Positions 36,401 through 47,172 of a stretch of 64,000 bases of DNA are shown in pieces. The first letter of the stretch is position 1, and every line of letters starts with the position of its first letter. The notes under the pieces were generated by a model. It was given only the letters and a program-made list of their open reading frames with translations, was not told where the DNA came from and did not search any database. The stretch is from NCBI RefSeq assembly GCF_964275005.1, contig NC_092706.1, positions 3,725,113 through 3,789,112 of the forward strand, in the 5' to 3' direction. A program made the translations under genes and the position numbers. The DNA comes from Diadema setosum. Taxonomy: Eukaryota > Echinodermata > Echinoidea > Diadematoida > Diadematidae.

Positions 36401-37209
36401 TAAGACTGAACTGTTATTGATTGGCACATCCAAGCAAATATCTAAACTTTCTTTTGATGGGATATCAGTTGGAAGCACCGTCATAAAGTCATCTTCCACT
36501 GTTAGGAATCTTGGAGTGTGTTTTGACACACATCTGAACATGGTAGCACACATCACAAATGTGTGTAAATCATCATACCATATGATATATAATCTTAGAC
36601 GTATCAGGAAATATTTTGATGAGAACAGTATGAAAACGATCGTTCAAGCATGCATTGTCAGTAAATTGGATTATTGTAACGGGCTATTATATGGACTCCC
36701 TGATTCTCAAGTTGGGCGCCTGCAGCGAGTCCAAAACTCCTGCGCAAGGCTTATCTGTAACAAACCCAGGTTTTCAAGGATTATTCCTCTTCTGAAAGAC
36801 TTACACTGGCTTCCGATTCGTAAACGAATATTGTTCAAGATTTTGTTGATTGTGTATAAGTCACTCATTGGTCAAGCCCCCAGGTATATATCCGAATTAT
36901 TAATATTCAAATCTCATAGACACAGTCACAATTTGCGCAGTTTTAAGGACACTCTCCTTTTACAAATTCCAACATGTAAAACAAAAGTAACACTGGGAGA
37001 CAGAGCATTTGCCTGTGCTGCTCCCAAACTCTGGAATGATCTACCATTAGAAGTCCGGAAATCCCCAACCGTAGCAGTTTTTAAATCACGGCTAAAAACA
37101 CATCTTTTCATTTAATTGTTTATTATTATTAAGCACATCAGAAGCTTTTGCAGCGCAGAAGAATATATGTCTATAGGTTTTGCGCTTTATAAATTGATAT
37201 ATTATTATT
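33447..37209 (+). mobile_element. CR1/L2-type LINE, apparently full length
   Basis: Insertion confirmed by comparison with the empty equivalents (CATCTTAATAGCTAAGAG in units A and E). It is flanked by TTAATA on each side (33441-33446, 37210-37215), a short target-site duplication. A 5' leader of about 330 bases precedes a single long ORF. The 3' end is a short AT-rich stretch ending in ATTATTATT rather than a poly(A) tail, as is usual for this superclade. The ORF is intact, so the insertion looks young. Confidence 0.85.
33774..37115 (+). CDS. LINE ORF: 2A-like leader, AP endonuclease and reverse transcriptase
   Basis: 1113 aa from the first ATG; the open frame extends 13 codons further upstream without an ATG. 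Residues 1-24 (MQPIHLRVFVALCLCAFLSD..) look like a signal peptide. Residues 67-74 read DVHPNPGP, a 2A-like motif. The apurinic endonuclease domain spans about 157-377, with MNAQS (Asn164), TET (Glu191), GDFN (303-306) and the DH pair at 368-369. The reverse transcriptase has DLSSAFD (Asp739), GVPQGSRLGP and the catalytic YADD at 831-834. The C-terminus carries LHWLPIRKRI and LWNDLPLEVR, typical of CR1/L2 elements. There is no separate ORF1. All key catalytic residues are present. Confidence 0.85.
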   Translation: MQPIHLRVFVALCLCAFLSDPVHCSGQSALHPFHHGSFTRRHFLKRRILYSPNCTASFQLDILHDGDVHPNPGPNTQNGEISPASGCHGTSHHGQRQIKYTPGELLRWRHTKLQLPRDVCDIIKSCAIQRKRTRRGTRGGRKKNTVSRNNKPISSLNLQLCSMNAQSVCNKTALVQDFICDSNVDLIAMTETWLKDTHSAVSRELVPPGYRLVHRPRSGRRGGGTGLVFRETIDVHMVDAGEKDSFEFAEYSISYHTFHMKLINIYRPPYSESHPVSVSSFIPEFNDYMQCHLLSNVPLLITGDFNIHVDVINAESRSFSSLLESLCCRQLVDFSTHTRGHTLDLLICRQSDDIVIGQPWPHGSLLCDHIPVMCCLKSYKPPLPFKVLSFRRLSTIDIESLKTDVVESELCKRIPSDVNELAVLYDATLSDIIDKHAPVVTKKVVLRPQVPWFTDTVRAAKRKKRKAEKCWLKTRKDIDWNIYKSERNSMLYLLNEARRKYHNDLVMENKDDQKRLFHVVKSLLNIANKQPVIPQHIDKHTFVNDLGKFFHDKVMKIHVDIESRLNVLSKPFTDSLQETSHSAPMFTSFKPLSEHDVERLISKLSKKSCALDPMPTKILLQCDSALIPVLTSLINLSLATGQFPSQWKHALVKPILKKAGLDMEFCNLRPVSNLKYVSKLVEGAAHQQIVDHLNVNALLPFNQSAYRQFHSTETTLLRIKSDILMAMDNQKVTILLLLDLSSAFDTIDHSRLVKSLNTCFGIDGVVLKWTKSYLADRYQQIDIDGTGSDFFPVPSGVPQGSRLGPLFFTLYTSNLIKNVYEKFPGVSCHCYADDTQMYLSFTPDALAQQQSITHMEICVNYVREWMLQNKLMLNDSKTELLLIGTSKQISKLSFDGISVGSTVIKSSSTVRNLGVCFDTHLNMVAHITNVCKSSYHMIYNLRRIRKYFDENSMKTIVQACIVSKLDYCNGLLYGLPDSQVGRLQRVQNSCARLICNKPRFSRIIPLLKDLHWLPIRKRILFKILLIVYKSLIGQAPRYISELLIFKSHRHSHNLRSFKDTLLLQIPTCKTKVTLGDRAFACAAPKLWNDLPLEVRKSPTVAVFKSRLKTHLFI

Positions 37210-37518
37210 TTAATAGCTAAGAGTACATCATAATCTCCTCGATCATCGTACTCAGACTGCGTGAAAACTATTCTCCGCCTCCTTTTGTATTCATGAGCTG
37301 CGTGGCCAACCTGTAGAGTGGACATACAAATCGTATATGCCATGAGACCTTACTTATATAGTCTCCATGGGAGGAGAGATAAATGAAAGGGTTATAGTAC
37401 ACCACGGGACGGGCATTATTGATAATAATAGATAGACCAAAGTGAAAGTTAGTTAAAGAGAATTCAAAAAGAGAAAAAATAGCAAAAGAAAGAAAGAGGG
37501 AGACACACACACACACAG

Positions 37519-37555
<37 letters not shown>

Positions 37556-37659
37556 TTATCAAATATTTCAACTACAATTCCAAACCATGTCAAAAGCAGC
37601 AATACACACAAATTTAGTGCTGGAGTTTTCATTGAAGTCAGCCCAAATATATCCAAGAT

Positions 37660-38576
37660 TAAACATCTTTTAGTTTCACCTATTTACACAGAATGGTAAT
37701 AATATTTGTCACGAGTACATGGGAATGTGAGGGGGTAAGTCTCTAGTCAAACAAATCCTGTAAAACTTCCGTGGGTTCTCTTTGTTTTCGGACTTGATAT
37801 CAAAACGTGTAAGATGTTATAGGAATCATTCACTTAATGCAATTTTTATATTTAACTTTACAAATGACGACTTGCTATCGGAAATGTGCTTTAAGCATCT
37901 AAAGCGTTGAAAGGTGTGTGTGTGTGTGGATGCCAGTAATACCCCCGTTCGATATAACATCTGAAACATTACACTTTTATTGAGTCTCATAACTTTTCTT
38001 TTGTTTGTTTTAGGGGTGTTTTTGGTGAAGCTTCTACTCGTCTAAAGCTTGCTTGATTTTATCCCATTTATCAAAGTCATCTTGATCAAGTGGAATTTGA
38101 GAGTTTGTTGGATATTTTGTTCCAGTAAAGTCGATTATTTGTAACAGTTTGTGACCAAGATAAAGAGCTCTGTTGGTATAGTATCATGTGTCAGTGTGTT
38201 GTAATGGCGATCTGGAGGCATAGTATTTTCCCTCTTTCTTGTGTTTCACCTACTACAACTGTATTAATGTAACTTCTCTCTCTCTCTTGGTTTCGTTGAC
38301 ATAATGTTACACATCACACACACACACACACACACATACGAAGAATTCGTAACGAAACTTCTACCCGTCTGTGTAAGTCCTATATTTGGCTTAATACACT
38401 TTACTTCACTGTTTAAACAAGATGTGGATATTCAGTTTGGATTATGATGTACGGAGCATCGTTGGGTGTAGTATTGTGTGGAGTTGTGGTATATGTGTAC
38501 AATTACTCCTGCATATTCACATCTATCAGTTCCTCACTTTCGTTCATTTTTGTGAGATAATGTGGCATTTCACAGA

Positions 38577-38611
<35 letters not shown>

Positions 38612-38700
38612 AACACGTAAGAACACCCGTATATGACAGAATTCTTAATTCACCTGCACACAGATGACCTTCAGTATATTTTTTTATTTTATATTTACTT
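37660..38700. other. Spacer between LINE-bearing unit and copy E
   Basis: Non-coding; nearly identical to 21640-22560 of unit A/B, with (CA)n runs near 38318-38336 and 38580-38608. It ends in an ATTTTATATTT-rich patch that supplies the AATAAA of copy E. Confidence 0.55.
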
Positions 38701-38852
38701 ATTCATTTTATATTTATTTTATATTTACTTTCTCACCTGAACAGAATCTTGTTCAAGCATTTAGACACAACACACATTTGACAAACCAAGAAGTATTTAG
38801 CATAAAGAAACTCCAGGGACGTCTTGACCCAAAGTCTATATCAATCTCCACT

Positions 38853-39789
38853 TCAAAGAGACACGACGTCGATGATCTCCTCCTCGTCTTCCTGCTCTGC
38901 TGCTTTCCTCGGTTGACGTCTCGCTGGTCGGGTCTTCAGCGACGAGATCGATGCAACCGGTGCCCTGAGCTGATGCTGGTCGTACACTCCAAACACGGGA
39001 ACATGCGTGAATGGTACCGGGTAATAATCGCTGGAGCAGATGCTTGATTGCTGGTGGTAGGCCGCTGGGTATGGGAGGTACTGCGGTCCAAGACAGCACG
39101 GGCTGGAACAGGCGACTGGACTGGTACTTCGGCGAGCTGGAATCATGGTGTACGGAGAGTAGCGGACGCTCGTCGGACGGTAAGCCGGGTGAGTGGTGCT
39201 TGGTTGCTGGGGAGACGGACACACCGGTGGTTGCGTGGTGTAACAGGTGGTTGACGCAGGCAATGGCGATGAACGCTCTATACTAACGGGCGAAGCAGCA
39301 GGTGACACCGAGACGTACGGGGGAGATGGTGGCGGCGTTGGTGGTAGCTGATGGCAGGGTACTTTGACGACCGGCGCTGACAACAAGTCTGACGTCGAGT
39401 CGGACGCGAGACGAGGAGAAGGCGTTCTAGCTGCAGTACGAGACGACGCTGTGCCAATCTTCCGGCAGGTAGCAGCCAACAAGGCCAGAGGGCTCGGCTT
39501 GCCGATACAAGATGCATCCTCGTCGGAGAGCTGGAATGAAGAAAATGAAAGAGGAAAATTATTAATTGAATGACATTTACAGCGCCAGAATTCTTGACAG
39601 AAACTGATATGAACGATCCAAGCTGAAATTAAAAAAAGAGTTCTTGGGGGAAAAAAGAAGAGGAAAAATTAAGCACCATATATTGACATTTCATCCAAAG
39701 AAAATCATAATGGTTTCAGAGTACATACTCGGTAAATAACGAGAGTGCAAACATACCTGTAAATACTTTGACTTGACACTCGTTGCCAT
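38853..39789 (-). CDS. Finger-less Sp5-like protein, copy E
   Basis: Exons 39757-39789 and 38853-39530; 236 aa, intact. The poly(A) signal AATAAA is at 38713-38718. Distinctive residues are TASSRTAA in place of TASPRTAA, SPRLASDSTSD, SAPVVKV, a PSPQQPS segment, RSTSPVACSS (one residue shorter), and HQQSSICSSDYYP. The SP box and IIDVVSL tail are unchanged. The exon 2 signature SPRLASDSTSD is shared only with copy G, which suggests a close relation or gene conversion. Confidence 0.75.
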
Positions 39790-39962
39790 CCTAATAGTCT
39801 TGGCGTTCGTTCAGTATCACGATGATAATAAACTGCACTGTAAATCCAAAGTACACTTTCAGGTACAATAAGTATGTAGAACTTGGAGGCGAGCACTTGA
39901 GGCAGACGTAGTATCGATGGTTGGAAGTCAAAGAATGATGAGCCTTCCTTCTGAAGCAGCAG

Positions 39963-40237
39963 TATTTATACCATGTCTGCCAATAGTCTTGTCATTCACC
40001 TTCATCACGAAGGAGGAAAGTTGTAATAATATCGGTCGGTAGATCACAGGTGGCGTGTGATCTCCGCCGATCGTGTTCTTGAATAGTCCAGTCATTCCAC
40101 TTACATTATCCTGTCAAATCCTCACGCCAGTCAACGGTCCCATCCAATCCGCATCCCTCCATCCCTTTGGCAATGACAGCTCATTGTCCAATGACCGCGC
40201 GGACTCGCTGACCGTGACCGTGGATGATAGGCGTTAG
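39963..40237 (-). promoter_or_regulatory. Promoter of copy E
   Basis: TATAAATA at 39963-39970; dyad arms at 40042-40048 and 40056-40062; CCAATGACCGCGCGGAC near 40188. The class II flank (GACCATCTGGCCGAAGC) starts about 40 bp beyond. Confidence 0.65.
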
Positions 40238-40925
40238 AGCACCGGACAAAGCAGAGCACTGAGCTATTGTTTTGACCATCTGGCCGAAGCTATGACTAGA
40301 CTGAGCGAAGCGGTCTAGATTGAGCATAACTTGCATGTTTTCACGCAAGTTCTTGTGTTACTCATATTAGAAACATGGAATAATGCAAGTTACGCCCAGT
40401 TTATAGGGGAATGTACATTCAGATTTCTTGGTCTTAGCACTTTAGCAGTTATTGATAGATGATATTATCTGCGTTAGAAAATATTTTTGTGGGCGTATCC
40501 GCGTTGTCTGAAAAAGAGGAAAAAATATGGCACATACTGAGATAATCTTCTGGCCACATAATAATGATCAGGGGATAAACTATACATTGTATAATTCAAC
40601 AAGCATAATGCATTACCTAGGTCCACTGGGATGCTTGTTCATGTTTTTCTCAGACTGGTGCATGTATTGAAATTCTGCTACAACGTATTTTTAGTATAAG
40701 CACCATTGTTGACCAGTTTTTATGAATTATTCAAGTGGCTGTGGAAAAGATTTTCTGAAGAACTTATCAGGGATTCATATCAGTGTTTAAAATCGAATTG
40801 ACATAGATTTAGTGTCGCTTTGTCAGGCAAGTCTTACACACCTGTACTACTTGTTGAAGAGGCCAAAATATGCATAGATTTGAATATGTAATTAAATTAG
40901 TTTATTTCTTTACTGCCTTTTAAAC

Positions 40926-41535
40926 GGGAAATCCAGTCCAAATTAGTAAGTCTGATAAGAAAGAGTAAAATATTTCGAATTCAATGGTAAAATTTTGATC
41001 GATATCGGGTGAAAAATAAGGAAGTTATAACATTTTGAAGTTTCGCTAATTTTTCAGGAAACAGTTCTTGAACGGTCGATATAATCATGAATATGCAAAT
41101 GGCAAAGTGAGCATGTCATTCCCTTACAACTTTCTATATTGTTGGGACATAAAATTTTGAAATTTCCCGTTTTTAATTCCAATGCAATTATGCCCGAGTT
41201 TCAAATCCTGGTACATCTATAACTGATCACTTTTCTGAATGTTAATCGGGAATAACATCATGTTTCAGACTTCAAAGTCAGAAACATTGAATTTTCGTCA
41301 TTTTTTTTTTCTGGTACATGATCGACGGAAAATTGTGAGGTTATGACATGTTAGCTCTCCCATTTTGCATATTCATATCCACTGTATAAGAACTGTTTTG
41401 CAGAAATTAGCAAAACTTCAAAATGTCATAACTTCCTTATTTTTTTTATCCCATTTGAGTCAAATTCTTACCGTTGAACTCGTAAAACTTCACTCTTTTA
41501 TATCAGTCTAACTTTTAGTTGGACTGGCTTTCCCC
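40926..41535. mobile_element. About 610-bp element with long TIRs, class II unit E
   Basis: The left arm (GGGAAATCCAGTCCAAATTA at the edge) and right arm (TTGGACTGGCTTTCCCC) are inverted copies over roughly 130 bp, including AATAAGGAAGTTATAACATT pairing with AATGTCATAACTTCCTTATT. There is no transposase frame. Matching copies sit at the same place in units F (49270-49904) and G (58103-58707) but not in class I units, so it entered the class II ancestor. Confidence 0.7.
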
Positions 41536-42230
41536 TTCAATGCTTGTAATTCAGTCTGCGTCCATTAGGTGCTGCTATGTTGCACAACACAGCCATGGCG
41601 AGCCCTTCGTCATTATGGTGTCCATAAAGTTCAATGTATCATAAAGTCTGGTGATTTATTTTCATTTGTTCCACGATTTTAGTTTCCGTGAAAACGTTTG
41701 AAACATTTTTCAATTTTCTCTTGCCGTTTTGCTTCCATAATAACGTCCTCCTAGATATTTATGAGAGCATTAATTAGAGTATCAATAAAACGTGAATGAT
41801 GCAAGGTGATAATGACAAATTCATTACTAGAAAAATCATACCACCAAACATGCATGAGCTTTGATTGTACAAAGGTTATAGAATTATATCTCTGATTAAT
41901 CGTTACATCCCTATAGGCCTACACTATTATATATTCTCCACAAATCCTTCCGTGTACGCTGTAATATATAGATAAAAAGTAACATAAGTAAAAAAAAAAA
42001 AAAAAGAAAGAAAGTAATGTGATTAAAAAAAAAAAACAACTTATTGATAAACACTGACATGCGGATATGAAATATGGTGCGTGTCTGTTGCGATTCAGAC
42101 ATGTGCAAACTTGATGAGTCAATGCCCAGGTCATAGATTGACAGGCGAAAGGAGGATACTTTGACGAGTCGGTAAGATCTGAGCTATCTTTTGATCTTCT
42201 TCATCCGTGCCGTACCGGTCGCTCAGCATC

Positions 42231-42374
42231 CTACAGGATGGAACAAGTGATAGCAGCCATCTTTTGTCCCATCTTAATAGCTAAGACTACATCGTAATCT
42301 CCTCGATCATCGTACTCAGACTGCGTGAAAACTATTCTCCGCCTCCTATTATGTTTCTGAGCTGCGTGGCCAAC
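42231..42374 (-). pseudogene. Decayed homeodomain-like exon, unit E/F
   Basis: Acceptor CTACAG, then VGHAAQKHNRRRRIVFTQSEY. QKHN replaces HEYK of the class I blocks. It continues DVVLAIKMGQKMAAITCSIL and TAG. The tryptophan that would mark helix 3 is Cys here. Confidence 0.3.
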
Positions 42375-43760
42375 CTGTAGAGAGGACAAACATGACTTGG
42401 TATTGAACTACAGACCTGGTTAATACGTAGACTGCTTCGGAGGAGAATGAATGAAAAGCTTTTAGTACTGGTGGACGGGTACCTAATAATAGATAGGCTA
42501 AGGTGAAAGATAGTGTAAGAAAGAGGGGGGGGGGGGGGGGGTAGACGGAGGGGGATAGAGAGAGAGTTCGAGTTCATGTTTATGGGTATATCTTTATGCT
42601 TTGATAATGCACATATACCTACAGTTGTATTTAATATACAAGACAGATGATGACTAAAATGATAACGCCATGTTTACGTTGAGACTGCGAAACGCACACT
42701 TGTATCAGGTGATATAGATGGTGACAAAATGTTCATCAACATCAGACATAATATTCATTCGTTTATTTCATTTATTGGTGCTAACATCAACCACGTTTTT
42801 TGTTGTTATTTTTTTCAGTTAGTGCGTGCAATTAAAACAAGTAGGCTGTCTTGATAAAATACAATTTGAAACAATTACATAAAAACTTCGCACATGGTAT
42901 ACATACGAGGCAAGACACAATAAGAGAGAAATATAGAATTCAGAAAATGATTTTTTTTTTTCATTTGAAAGAAAGGTATACAATTTTTAGTTAGGCAGAG
43001 AATGGTAATAATCGTCGTATCAAGCACATCGAATTGATGTGAGGAGGTAAATAATTCCCCAGGTAAAATATTAATCCCCTCAATATTTCAACATTTTGGT
43101 GTATCTTTTTTATTCTTGTGCTTGAAATTAATATGTGCACCAAGCTGCTTCTTCGCATCAAATCAATGTAGTGTTGTTATGATATAGCCTGCCAAACTAT
43201 GAGATTTATGTGGAATGGGTTTGAAGTATATAGCGAGACAAGAGTCGATTTAAAAACATCTGAAACACTATACAATATCATATCTTTCAATTTCAGGGCC
43301 AGTTCGAAGAAACTGCTCTAATTAGTCTGTATAGCTTGCTTGATCAGTGTCATGTTAAACATTGAGTTTGACTGTAATTTTTTTCCCAATACTGTATTTC
43401 TTTGTTTATTTTCTTCTCTGCATTTTTTTTTTTGGTATTTTAGTAAAGGTTTGTTTGGTAACGTCACCATGCAGCTGGATAAATCATAAATACCGAATCG
43501 ATACACCATGGTGAAATGTTTCACACCCTACATTAAACATCTTTACAAGGACTCCCCTGTCTCTCCGTTCACTTTCACTCTAATTCTTGGCATCTTCTTT
43601 TTTCACTCTATCCCACCTCTCAACCTTAAATATAAAACACATTGAAAAGTTGATTCATTAGGCATTCAAAGAATACATATATCATCACCACTGTAAATAC
43701 CAACAAACTTGCCAACAAATTACTGAAATAACACAAGATAAAGCATACATGGAAGAGCAT
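42375..43760. other. Class II spacer, no supported gene
   Basis: Non-coding, matching 50729-52089 closely and 59537-60540 more distantly. It has a poly-G run near 42527-42541. A minus-strand frame at 43318-43524 is conserved in F only by nucleotide identity. Confidence 0.5.
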
Positions 43761-43947
43761 ACAATTCTAAGAGAACTTCAAAATTTATTTTGATGAAAAT
43801 CGGTTCTTAAATGGCTGAGATATCCAAAAACAAAGAAAACATAATAATGGTGGGTCCCACCTTTTATTATAGAACCGCTTTGTCTAACTTTGTTTTTGGA
43901 TCTCTCAGTTTTCCATCGAATGAAATTTGAAGTCCTCTTAGAATTGT
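43761..43947. mobile_element. Foldback MITE, unit E
   Basis: ACAATTCTAAGAGAACTTCA at the left pairs with TGAAGTCCTCTTAGAATTGT at the right. The whole 187 bp folds on a GGTGGGTCCCACC centre, with CCAAAAACAAAG pairing with CTTTGTTTTTGG inside. A second copy at 52090-52290 occupies the same site in unit F. Unit G lacks it near 60550. Confidence 0.7.
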
Positions 43948-44002
43948 GTGTTCTTTCATATTTCATATCAATGTTTTTTCTTATATCTCAATATGTTAAA
44001 AC

Positions 44003-44113
44003 CTAAATCCCCATCTCGGCTATACTGCTATATCCTATAAGTATGCACTTCTTCCAGACTGGACATGGTGATCTGTCAAGGGTGTCAACTCTTTTGTCCG
44101 ATGAAGCACCCAT
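44003..44113 (-). CDS. Short conserved ORF next to promoter-like module
   Basis: 36 codons beginning MGASSDKRVDTLDRSPCPVW. Equivalent starts are at 52631-52633 (unit F) and 60687-60689 (unit G). In G the indel against E is a multiple of three (KVTIN versus KRVD) and several differences are at third codon positions, which hints at coding. The downstream parts diverge, so if real it may be a first exon with an unlocated donor. No family is recognised. Confidence 0.2.
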   Translation of the reverse strand: MGASSDKRVDTLDRSPCPVWKKCILIGYSSIAEMGI

Positions 44114-44179
44114 GAGGTTAAGAATAGGGATCAGGAGACACTGGTAGATGAGAGTGGGCATTTTTGATCTCTTCCGCCG

Positions 44180-44460
44180 GCCGCCACCGGAACACCAGAC
44201 CCCACCAGATCCCGTCTGATCATGTCAATCAGCTACCCGTCCAATCAACAGCTCGCTGGCCTTTGTTTTGTGAGGGTCAGTGATGACAGGTAATAAACCA
44301 ATGACCGCTCGCACTTGACCGCTGCTGAGGATGATGAGCAGCCAAACTTCGAAAGCAGTGGTCTCATCACATATAAGCTTCTGGATTTTGTCATTTCTCT
44401 ACCTGTTAAATAAATTTCGACTGTGAGTAGGCCAACGCAGTCCATCGCAGCTCAACTGCT
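44180..44460 (-). promoter_or_regulatory. Promoter-like module 2, unit E
   Basis: The core TGACAGGTAATAAACCAATGACCGCTCGCACTTG (read in two parts: TGACAGGTAATA and CCAATGACCGCTCGCACTTG) aligns with the gene promoters' TGACAG..CCAATGACCGCGCGGACTCG on the same strand. That implies a minus-strand transcript, with CCCTATTCTTAAC near 44116 as a weak TATA-like box. Copies are at 52720-52980 and 60740-60985. A (TG)n run follows at 44490-44529. Confidence 0.35.
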
Positions 44461-44488
44461 AAGAATACGAAACAACTATTGAACTAGC

Positions 44489-44532
<44 letters not shown>

Positions 44533-45799
44533 ATTTGTAGGGTTCAAGCATCCTTTACTCTTTTATAAAATCTTACCAGTATTGTCAGAATTAAGAGTTC
44601 GTTTCGAAAAAAAAAGTCATAAAGAACAGTAAACTGTTATCAGTGTTGTTTCCGTCACAAAGGTTCGTTGCGTCGACTGCATAACATTTCTCCTCTGTAG
44701 CCATGCACATAATATACTTCACACTTAAGTTTACGAAACTTTGCTAAAAATCGCGATATAATCGTGATCATCTTTCCAAAGCTATCAGTATTGAATACAG
44801 GGCCAATGCGTATACGGGTTCCAAAATAAACCTTTTTTAAAACATCAATATCATAGATAGAAATCAAATATTCATGTATTTATTAGTTGGAATGTCGTCA
44901 CTGATATTCGTATTACTCCACTTGTTTTGGTGAAACGCTCGCTCATAAAAGATGAAAATGACATTTTCTCATTAATAATATTATGATTTGATTCATATAT
45001 ATTTTACTTATTTCACCAGCACTCTAAAAACGTATCACGTATTAAGTGAAGTAAATCTGTGTCATGAAAATATTCCCCGTGAGTTCAGGTCGAGTTTTAA
45101 AGTATTTGAGTGAAAGTTTGCACTCACAACTTTATTTCGTACAATACAATTCTATCAGATACATGTATATGCAGTCATGCAGTACAATAGAGCTGTACAT
45201 GTAGAGAGAAATATGATGAGAGAGAGAGAGAAGGGGGGGGGATATACAATTTATATTGCTGTTTTGATTGTAAGTTCAGCACCAGTTATTGCTTCTTAAT
45301 TCACTGTCTGAGGAGGACAATTTTCAGGATGCCATGATGAACACTTGTGCTAGTACTATAATTATATTACAGTGTAATTAAACACAATTTTAAAGTTGAC
45401 ATCAGTGAAAACAGATGAACAGAGTGAGTGAACAGAGCGAATAAACATATATAAACAAGAAGTGTTTCTTCCTGATACTTAGTCAAAAAGGGAAAATTCA
45501 TTGAATTACGATTATCTTGTTTGCAGGTCAGTTAGGAATTTATGGGGCCATGACACTCACTTCATCAGAACTGGACATGACTGTGATTCTCATTAAAATC
45601 ACATTTCACGAAACGTATATGAAATTTGAAAATGCCCTACTCATGTTCCAACTCTATGTAAGATTTTGATGGAACCTCCAACATCATTTGTTTGATTTTA
45701 GTCTATCTTAGTGAATTTAGATTGGTATCGCATTGCATATTATATGCGATTTTTTATCTAACATTTTGTTTGAAACTGATATAGCGAGTTCATATGACG

Positions 45800-46230
45800 C
45801 TGCCAAGAACGCATGATTGTGACGTAGTGACGCGATTTCCGTTCCCGACCTCCGTACAGGAATGGTCAATGTCAAGGGTCCGCGCTTGCACCTGTCATTG
45901 ATGTTCAACTCTCGATCTGACTCTGACTGACGGGCCAAAATTAGCCCTTTTCTCAGGGCGGAAAGATCTAAACGTACCTTTGAAGGCGTTCACTCCGCAC
46001 CGCCTCATTATCATGCCAGGATCGTCATCTGACTTGAAAGTTAATAGCTTTCTTTTGTTTGCGAGAGACATCTTTTCATCGCTTATACACTCCGGAGGGG
46101 TATAGTCATGATTAACATAGCCTGTTGTTCTTCTAATCTATGGAAACATATGTCGAAGACTGGAACCAGGGATGTGGAAACAGAGCTCACTGATGGAACT
46201 GAATGGAGAGGGAATATAAGCGTTGCCAAC
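45800..46230 (+). promoter_or_regulatory. Promoter-like module 3, unit E
   Basis: A CRE-like GTGACGTAGTGACGC near 45818 is followed by a block whose complement (CAATGAC..GCGCGGACC..TGACC) resembles the gene promoters' upstream block, but inverted. A conserved ATATAAGC lies near 46213. Related copies are at 54520-54970 and 62600-63030. A plus-strand transcript is therefore possible, but no product can be seen downstream. Frames across the module are open in G (62601-62948) but interrupted in E and F. Confidence 0.35.
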
Positions 46231-46525
46231 TTGAACTGATTCAGGGTGGAGGTGAATTGATAGACGGGGAGATGGGAGAAAAGAGCGAGAGGAAGATAGC
46301 TTGACTGCTTGCTTGATTTTATCCCGTTCATCAAAGTCATCTTGAACAAGTGGAATTTGGGAGTTTATTGAATATTTCTTCCAGTATGTAGTCGTTTGTT
46401 TGTAACAGTTATAGTGACAACGATAAAGAGCTGGGTTGGTAGTATTATGTGTTGTAACGACGATGTGTAGGCCTAGTATTTTTCCTCCTGCTTGTGTGCT
46501 TCACTTATTACAAAAGTATGAATGT

Positions 46526-46556
<31 letters not shown>

Positions 46557-46590
46557 TGTTTATTTGACATGATGTTACACATCACAATAT

Positions 46591-46633
<43 letters not shown>

Positions 46634-47042
46634 TACGCAGAATTCATAACGAAACTTCTACCAGTCTGTATAAGTCGTATATTTGGCTCAACACACTTTA
46701 CTTCACTGTTTAAACAAGATGTGGATATTCAGTTTGGATTATGATGTACGGAGCATCGTTGGGTGTAGTATTGTGTGGAGTTGTGGTACATGTATGTTTA
46801 CTATTGCTCCTGCATATTCACTAATCTATCAGTTCGTCACTTTCATTCATTTTTGTGGGATAGTCTGGCAATTCATAGACCACACACACACACACACGCA
46901 CACACACACACGCACATATGAAAACCCGTATTTATGACAGAATTAATTAATCACATGCGCACAGATCAGCACTAATGTGGACACATTCATACTTCTCGTA
47001 ATCAATACACAGACAAAGCGGTGTAATCTTCAATATATTTCA
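46231..47042. other. Spacer upstream of copy F 3' end
   Basis: Non-coding, with (TC)n near 46533-46556 and (CA)n near 46591-46631. From about 46,310 it matches the class I spacers (TTGCTTGATTTTATCCC). Confidence 0.5.
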
Positions 47043-47172
47043 TTTATTTTCTCACCTGAACAGAAGCTTGTTCAAGCTATTTACACACAACACACATTTG
47101 ACAAACCAAGAAGTCTTCAGCATAAAGAAACTCCAGGGGTGTCTTAACCCAAAGTCCATATCAATCTCCACT

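Larger units (their letters stand above)
33398..37310 (-). pseudogene. Homeodomain-like relic, unit D/E, split by a LINE
   Basis: The block equivalent to 21091-21234 lies in two pieces, 37210-37310 (VGHAAHEYKRRRRIVF..DVLLAI) and 33398-33446 (..GQKMAAITWSIL). The LINE at 33447-37209 has split them between the LAI and KIG codons. Host sequence on both sides is otherwise unchanged. Confidence 0.3.
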
